In this document: positions 58,497 through 64,000 of the stretch, piece after piece
Layout: each line of letters opens with the position of its first letter
How positions within the stretch are numbered: the stretch's first letter is position 1
From: Mucidula mucida
Lineage: Eukaryota > Basidiomycota > Agaricomycetes > Agaricales > Physalacriaceae
Length of the DNA: 64,000 nucleotides
Direction of reading: 5' to 3'
NCBI GenBank assembly: GCA_015501055.1
Contig: JADNYV010000003.1
Coordinates: 744,001 to 808,000 of the forward strand
Translations under genes and position numbers: made by a program
The notes under the pieces: model-generated
Seen by the model: the letters and a program-made list of their open reading frames with translations, nothing else
Told to the model about the DNA's origin: nothing
Database searches by the model: none

Positions 58497-59405
58497 TCAT
58501 AAAGTGTCCCCTTGGAGCTCTTCGAAACGTTTACGAGCCATGCGAACGTTGATTTTTATCGCAGCTGTCTCAACATGGGGATTGTGAGCAACGACAAGCA
58601 CGTATGTATTCCTGGTCATCTCGTCGAGAACGGCTGTAAAATCGGGGAGTTCCAGCTCAAGGGTATGAAATTCCTCTCGCACGCGTGTGCAAGAATGCTT
58701 GAATGCCTTGATGAGCTCAGAAGTACGCTCATAACGCGTCGGCATCATGTCAGTGGACGTATCTCCTTCCTGATGGGATGTGGCGATAACCAAGAAGGTG
58801 GTGCGCTCAAAGAGGACGACCTCTGCAGCGCTACAGATCTGGGCAAAGGTACGCAGGTGCTTGGTGAGCACGGCAGCGTTAGGGATGAGGGTGTGGACGA
58901 TGCTGGACCAGGCTTTGTATAGCGACTCGTCGTAGATACTTGTCCCAAAAACTGTGGCGGGCGTGTCACCGGTCGCAGAGAGGAGGTCTTTTCGCTTCTT
59001 GGCAAATACGTCTGCGTGGTTCTTGACAAGGTCCATCTTGTGAACCAACAAGAAGACTCCCGCATCCTTGCTGTGCGACCGTAAGCCGTCCAGGCAGTCT
59101 CTGTAATACTCCAAATCCTTATTCATCTCTGTCGTCTCAACGTCGAAAACGTAGATCATGACGCCAACGTGCTGGAAAATGGTAGAGCGCTGCGTGGTGA
59201 GATATCCGTCCATGAATGCGTCCTGTCCGCCACAATCCCAGAGATTGAGAATTAGGTCACCGAGGAAGCGGACATGATTCTGCTCGACGTCGATGGTGGC
59301 ACCAAGACGGGCAGTCATTGAGGCAGGATTGTTGGAGAAGATCAGCGAACGCATCGACGTCTTGCCGCTGCCCGAGGCGCCCATTAGGAGGACCTTTTTC
59401 TTCAT
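58497..59405 (-). CDS. GTR1: Rag GTPase Gtr1 (RagA/B type)
   Basis: Vacuolar/lysosomal GTPase of the EGO/Ragulator system that reports amino acids to TORC1. A single uninterrupted exon from the Met at 59405 (MKKKVLLMGASGSGKTSMRS). G1 is GASGSGKTS; the RagA-type switch is TARLGATIDVEQNHVRFLGD; G3 is WDCGGQDAF. Next are YVFDVETTEMNKDLEYYRDC and the G4-like HKMDL. The C-terminal roadblock domain includes LFERTTFLVIATSH and FIVLVVAHNPH-like strands. About 302 residues, the usual size. Intronless, unlike most neighbours. Starts 148 bp from the divergent GDA1 gene. Confidence 0.95.
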   Translation of the reverse strand: MKKKVLLMGASGSGKTSMRSLIFSNNPASMTARLGATIDVEQNHVRFLGDLILNLWDCGGQDAFMDGYLTTQRSTIFQHVGVMIYVFDVETTEMNKDLEYYRDCLDGLRSHSKDAGVFLLVHKMDLVKNHADVFAKKRKDLLSATGDTPATVFGTSIYDESLYKAWSSIVHTLIPNAAVLTKHLRTFAQICSAAEVVLFERTTFLVIATSHQEGDTSTDMMPTRYERTSELIKAFKHSCTRVREEFHTLELELPDFTAVLDEMTRNTYVLVVAHNPHVETAAIKINVRMARKRFEELQGDTL

Positions 59406-59553
59406 GGTTGCTTGAAGGCAACATTTCCCGATCAAGGTCTGACCTTGACCAGTTTCCTGATTGAGCCTTAGCAGCAACGGCGGCTTCCCTCCACACGCCA
59501 CGACCGTGACGAACAGTTCCCACCAACGACTCCGGTCGCGACACGTCAACGCC

Positions 59554-61220
59554 ATGCTCTCGCCCCGCAGCGCCAACTACGAGCGAATTGAAGGCGGCAT
59601 GGGCCCCAGCCGCGGGATGCCACCCAAGCAACGTATCGCCTGGACGTGGAAAAAGTTTGCCATTGGCGCCGCTGTCTTAATCGGCCTCGTCTATGTCTTT
59701 GGGCCGCGCGAAAAGCGAAGTCTCCCTGGGGCGACACTAGCGTTGAGGACGACATTGACATACCGCAAGGTCAGTGTCTATAAAACACAAACAGCAGCCA
59801 TTGATCCTCTCCAGACGTCTCAATACCCACTATACCCCTCACTTTACCGCCGTCTGCTACCGACTCTGGCACTAATTCCAAACCCCCCACTCATCAGGCG
59901 CCACCCCACATTGACGATGATGAGCTACCATCGTTCGACACCGACCCGAATCCCTCTGGTACCACACACTGTCAGCTTCATATTCACATAATGTCCCCTT
60001 GTCCAGTATGCTCTTATGATTGACGCCGGCTCAACGGGCTCGCGCATTCACATCTACAAGTTTAATAATTGCAAAGCCAACCCAACCTACGAGTACGAGG
60101 TCTTCAAAATGACAAAACCTGGTCTATCATCGTACGGCGACTCCCCAGACGAGGCTGCAGCTAGTCTAGATGTCCTTTTGGACGAAGCCATGCGCGTTGT
60201 TCCCGAGAACTACCGCAAATGCGCGCCTGTCGAAGTCAAAGCTACAGCTGGGTTGCGCCTGTTAGGCGAAGCGAAGAGTGTGGCGATACTGGCCAAAGTG
60301 AAGACAGAATTGAAACGAAATATCCCTTTTCGTTTAATACGGCCGAAGTCATGGACGGGAAAGACGAGGGAGTGTACGCTTGGATTACAGCCAACTACCT
60401 TCTCGGGACTCTCAACAGCGTGGAGAAGACGTATGCTGTCCTCGATCTTGGCGGTGCCTCTACCCAAATCGTTTTTGAGCCGAAATGGGATGACAACACA
60501 GGCCGATTGGAAGATGGAGAACACAAGTATGATTTGACCTTCAGCGGTCAGTCACATGTGCTCTACCAGCACTCTTACCTCGGATATGGATTGATGCGCG
60601 CTCGGAGACATGTTCATCAGCTGGTTGAATTCATGGATTCCCTCCGTACACCAACGTCCGGTACCATTGCCAATCCATGTCTCGCCAAAGGTACGGCCCG
60701 CGACATAGACATGGATGGGCGCCAGCTTCGGATGTCTGGTGCTGATATAGGGTCCTTCGACGCCTGCAACCGTATTGTTGAATTGGTTATGGCCAAAGAC
60801 GCCGTTTGCGAGATGAAGCCGTGCTCTTTCAACGGTGTATACCAGCCTTCGCTTCTGGACAGTTTCCCTGGGGGAAAAGTACTTCTCCTCTCATACTTTT
60901 TCGACCGTGTTGATCCTCTACTTCCGGGTGGTGAGGGCTTAACGGTGGATGGGATTGCTGAGTTGGCTCGGAGTGTCTGCCAAGGACGCAACTCTTGGTT
61001 ACTCCGTTGGGGCGGCGACGCAGAGTTGATGAAGGAGCTGGACGACAGACCGGAATGGTGTTTAGACCTGACTTTCATGCATGGCCTCCTACAGTTGGGA
61101 TACGAGTTCGACTCTAGCAGGGAGGTTACGATCGGCAAGAAAATAGCTGGAACAGAACTGGGTTGGTGCTTGGGCGCCACGTTAGCTATGATTGGAGGAG
61201 ACTTGAAGTGTAGACAATAA
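59554..61220 (+). CDS. GDA1: Golgi guanosine-diphosphatase (GDA1/CD39 nucleotidase)
   Basis: Hydrolyses GDP to GMP in the Golgi lumen, driving GDP-mannose import for glycosylation. The start MLSPRSANYERIEGGMGPSR precedes one signal-anchor helix (FAIGAAVLIGLVYVFG). An acidic stem (DDDELPSFDTDPNPSGTTHC) is followed by ACR1, ALMIDAGSTGSRIHIYKFNN. Then VKATAGLRLLG (ACR2), DGKDEGVYAWITANYLLGTL (ACR3), VLDLGGASTQIVFEP (ACR4), and an end AGTELGWCLGATLAM. Three one-base frame breaks separate these parts: near 59727 (CCCTGGGG), 59995 (CCCC/TT, between MSP and LVQYALM) and 60319 (GAAA before TATCCC). All ACR motifs are intact, so a functional gene misread by indels is likelier than a pseudogene. Confidence 0.88.
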
Positions 61221-61617
61221 TCCAGACGGTTTCCTGCTAAAGCTACATCTACTAGTTAGTGGAATCTGATTGCGATGGAATGTAAGTTATTGTTATCATC
61301 TCAATGCATTCGCGGAGGCGTGTCAACAATTTGCGGTATTAAGAATCCCCTTGCGGGAGATTCGGTCAAGCTTCGGGCGCAAATGACCTCGAAGCAGAGG
61401 CTGACGGCAACTGGTCGGCACTCCAATCATGTCGTTACCAATTTAATTCTCTTGGCATCTACTCCCTGTGTTTCCCTCCCGTGTCGGCGTCGTGTGCCCT
61501 GCTGGCAACGGACTCCTTGAACATTCCCATCCTCCCATTGATAAGCCCTTCGTTCAAGTTCTGACGGTGTTCCGGTGGATGGATAACATTGGATATATTA
61601 ATACCACTACTGACATC

Positions 61618-63458
61618 ATGGCGGGTGCACAACTCCTTCCGCCTCCGGTGTCGTTCTCCGCAGTGAAATCTTATGCAGCACTGCGCAGGCCACGCTGGAT
61701 CGTAGCTGTCCTCATATTTTGCGGCTTTGTATGGCTCACATTCGACGTGTTCCATCCCCGCCCCCACCCCCCTTTGGATATGGACACCTTGGACCGGAGC
61801 ATTGGCCACCCCCTCCACATTCCGCTGAAGCTAATACCACTAATCGTTGGCGGGCAGACAGAATCCGGGCAGCATTCATTCATACTTACGACAATTACCT
61901 CGACACGCATTCCCCAACGACGAGCTCCGTCCCCTTACCGGACGCAATTCTTCCACGCTCAATGGTTGGGGCGTCACATTTTACGATTCGTTAGACACGA
62001 TGTGGATAATGAGGCTCCCTAATTATCTGGAGCACGCCGTCGAATACCTCAGTCACGTCCCCACCACCTCGATGTCTCTCTTTGACCAGAAACCTAACGT
62101 TTATGCTCCATTCTTTGAGACCGTCATTCGTTACCTGGGTGGGCTTCTTAGCGCATATGCCATGACTGGGCACCGCGTATTCCTTGACCGAGCTGATGAG
62201 CTGGGTACTATGCTCCTACCGGCCATGGACACGCCGTCTGGGCTTCCCATGTACGGAGTCAATACCCTGAATGGGAAGACCCGCGGTGGTTGGATGGCTG
62301 GGACGCTATGGGCGGAGGCTATGAGCTGCCAGATGGAGTTCAAGTATCTCGCGCATGTCACCGGCAAACGTGAGTATTTCGACAAGGTGGAAGCCGTCAT
62401 GAAGTTGATGGAGGACGCCAATAATCATGCTGGTACTCTCGACGAGGAGTACGCTGCGGATCCAAAGAAAGCACAAACACCCAAATCATGGTGGAGAAGG
62501 GTGTCTTTCCGACCATTTGGGACGTGAAGACCGGTTTGCCTAGGAACAGACTCTTCAGCGCCGGCGCGTACGCAGATAGTGCTCACGAATACCTGCTGAA
62601 GCAATATCTTCTCACGGCCCAATCTGAGCCCAGGGCAATAGACCTCTATCTCGACGCAGTGGACGCTATTATGAACAAACTTTTATACCACTCTTCCGTC
62701 CGCGATTTCATCTATGTCACCGACATCGACAGCGTTTCCGGGAAGCCGTCCCACACCTTCGAACATCTAACATGTTTCCTCCCCGGTATGCTTCGATTGG
62801 GAGTCCATTCGTTGAAACTTCCCCCAGAGAAGAAGCAGCGTCACCTATGGGTTGCACAAGGATTAGCCAAAACTTGTTGGCTCACGTACGCTGACATGCC
62901 TACCGGTATAGGTCCGGACGAAATAGTCGTGAATGGATCGAATGCTCGTCTTTGGTTAGACGTTCTAGCTGAGTCTCCAACGTCTATACCCGGGCTCAGC
63001 GAGGTACTACCAGAGCATGATCGCGCCAAGAGAGGCTACAGAATCAAGCGTGGCAACTATCTCCTGCGACCAGAGGCGCTGGAGACCTTCTACATCATGT
63101 GGAAGCTCGGCGAGGGCGACGTATGGCGGGAGCGTGGTTGGACTGTTTTCGAGGCAATAGAGAAGTATGCCCGAACCAAATGGGCCTATGCTAGCATTGT
63201 GAACGTAGACGTCGCGGATGAGGATGTCAGCTCAAAGATGAGCTACCGAGCTACTTCCTCGCTGAGACGTACGTGTCATTCATCCTCAGATCGACGACCT
63301 GCTGAGTTGTTTCCTTCTAGGCTGAAATACCTGTACCTATGTTCGACGAGACCATCGACCTACCGTTCGAGAGCTGGGTATTCAATACAGAAGCACATCC
63401 GCTTCCTATCTTTGAGTGGTCTAAAGTAGAGAAGGAGCGTTACGGTATTCCCATCTAA
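61618..63458 (+). CDS. MNS1: Class I alpha-1,2-mannosidase (GH47)
   Basis: Trims alpha-1,2-mannose from N-glycans in ER/Golgi. The start MAGAQLLPPPVSFSAVKSYA is followed by a type II anchor (WIVAVLIFCGFVWLTFDVF). The catalytic domain shows AEANTTNRWRADRIRAAFIH, ELRPLTGRNSSTLNGWGVTF, DSLDTMWIMRLPNYLEHAVE, FETVIRYLGGLLSAYAMTGH and GGWMAGTLWAEAMSCQMEFK. Then come VEKGVFPTIWDVKTGLPRNR, SAGAYADSAHEYLLKQYLLT, SHTFEHLTCFLPGML and LLRPEALETFYIMWK. The end is FEWSKVEKERYGIPI, stop at 63456-63458. Five one-base frame breaks are needed: about 61775, 61902, 62481 (CCC), 63225 and 63340. Conserved acids and hydrophobic core are preserved in every piece. Confidence 0.88.
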
Positions 63459-63515
63459 TTATTACCTGCTATTGCTATCTGTATCATATCTTCGGAGCCA
63501 GTTTGAGGGACATTT

Positions 63516-64000
63516 CTATATCATGGCATGGAAAACACAAAGCATTGCAAACATGATTGACAGTAGATAACAGACAAAGAGACCATAAGGAAAACTGAAA
63601 GCAAGCAAGACCATGAAAGGGAATAGAAACCTATAAATAATGGGCATCCCGCAAAACAGTTCACATCTCCACCGCACAGTGCACACTCCGTACCACCTCG
63701 GCGCGCTCTTCGGTAGCGCGCCGCACGGGTGCCTGTCTAAAGACAGGCTTCCTCCCTCACGAACAGGCACCCCCATATCCCGCAGAAAAGGGTCTACTTT
63801 TCCCCAATTCCCGGCTGGTGGCTTGGACGGTATCGGGGGAAGTGGCTTGGAGAAGCGGGAGTACTGTCGGCGCGTCGGAGATTGCGAGTTAGTGGTGCTC
63901 TCCGGACCGAACGCCTCGATGTTGATGGTCGCCGTGCTTCGCCGCTTGGTGAATGGCAGTCGTATTGTAGGCGTCGACGCGTTCTGGTGACGCGTGCGAT
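63516..64000 (-). CDS. 3' part of an unrecognised gene running off the window
   Basis: An open minus-strand frame enters from the right edge and is Ser/Thr/Pro-rich, for example TKRRSTATINIEAFGPESTT and QYSRFSKPLPPIPSKPPAG. It continues to LRDMGVPVREGGSLSLDRHP, then a hydrophobic stretch ending FAMLCVFHAMI at 63516. The first part looks like a real disordered region. The last third may be intron or 3' UTR read through. Family unknown; the start lies outside the window. Confidence 0.35.
   Translation of the reverse strand, partial: RTRHQNASTPTIRLPFTKRRSTATINIEAFGPESTTNSQSPTRRQYSRFSKPLPPIPSKPPAGNWGKVDPFLRDMGVPVREGGSLSLDRHPCGALPKSAPRWYGVCTVRWRCELFCGMPIIYRFLFPFMVLLAFSFPYGLFVCYLLSIMFAMLCVFHAMI
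63727..63772. other. Pair of mutually exclusive hairpins
   Basis: GGGTGCCTGT (63727-63736) is the exact complement of ACAGGCACCC (63763-63772). GCCTGTC (63731-63737) also pairs perfectly with GACAGGC (63742-63748) around a TAAA loop. The two foldings compete for the same left arm. It lies within the 3' part of the minus-strand frame at the window end. Confidence 0.55.

Noticed and set aside
59461..59991. Continuous plus-strand frame from the GDA1 start through the stem region
   Set aside because: Open by chance after about 59727; the neighbouring frame gives the expected acidic stem (FDTDPNPSGTTHC), so the long frame was not used as the protein.
1..64000. tRNA genes, rRNA, CRISPR arrays, tandem satellites, telomere or centromere repeats
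   Set aside because: Scanned by eye for B-box-like GGTTCGA contexts and regular repeats; the few GGTTCGA matches lie in coding regions or lack a cloverleaf.

Overview
The window is a gene-dense stretch of a filamentous basidiomycete (probably Agaricomycete) nuclear genome. The evidence is intron-rich genes with short (about 45-65 nt) GT-AG introns, small or micro exons, tight divergent promoters, and fungal families such as DASH subunit Dam1, Kei1, Old Yellow Enzyme (OYE), GH47 mannosidase, RNase T1-type and POT/PTR2 transporters. About 34 protein genes or gene relics can be supported. I see no rRNA or tRNA gene, no CRISPR array and no bacterial-type operon.

Layout. 1.5-8.2 kb: two PTR2 peptide transporter paralogues face each other and enclose a divergent DAM1/NDUFB7 pair. 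8.2-10.2 kb: gene-free DNA with a 256-bp MITE-like element and a dispersed repeat fragment. 10.2-17.7 kb: ZIP metal transporter, ribosome-biogenesis RPF1, a DUF2408-type protein, tropomyosin and a secreted T1-type ribonuclease. 18.3-26.7 kb: adenosine/N6-methyl-AMP deaminase, RluA pseudouridine synthase, MsrB, a class II eIF4E, KEI1, TMEM14, and the NDUFAF7/MidA methyltransferase. 26.8-36.1 kb: MMS19, an unrecognised intronless acidic protein, POP5, a DUF4140/4139 protein and a small Pro/Ser-rich protein. 36.5-43.1 kb: an OYE gene and a decayed second copy flank a lactonase-fold gene and a BTB gene. 43.2-64 kb: POL1, a dual-specificity phosphatase, MED4, a CLC chloride channel/transporter, a WDR7-like protein, GTR1, the Golgi GDPase GDA1, a class I alpha-mannosidase, and the 3' end of one more gene.

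Functional links are loose, as is usual in fungi. Complex I appears twice (structural subunit NDUFB7 and assembly factor NDUFAF7). GDA1 and the GH47 mannosidase are adjacent and both act in Golgi or ER mannose metabolism. Several unrelated housekeeping genes share divergent promoters of 50-170 bp.

The strongest anomaly is technical or evolutionary. At least 13 single-base reading-frame breaks lie in otherwise well-conserved genes (PTR2, KEI1, MMS19, DUF4139, GDA1, GH47), mostly at short homopolymers. Residual indel errors in the assembly are the likeliest cause, so the affected genes should not be called pseudogenes without re-sequencing. The second OYE copy, in contrast, carries real decay marks: a lost splice acceptor, an in-frame stop, and an internal deletion patched with repeat-like DNA. 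I found no convincing new biological system.
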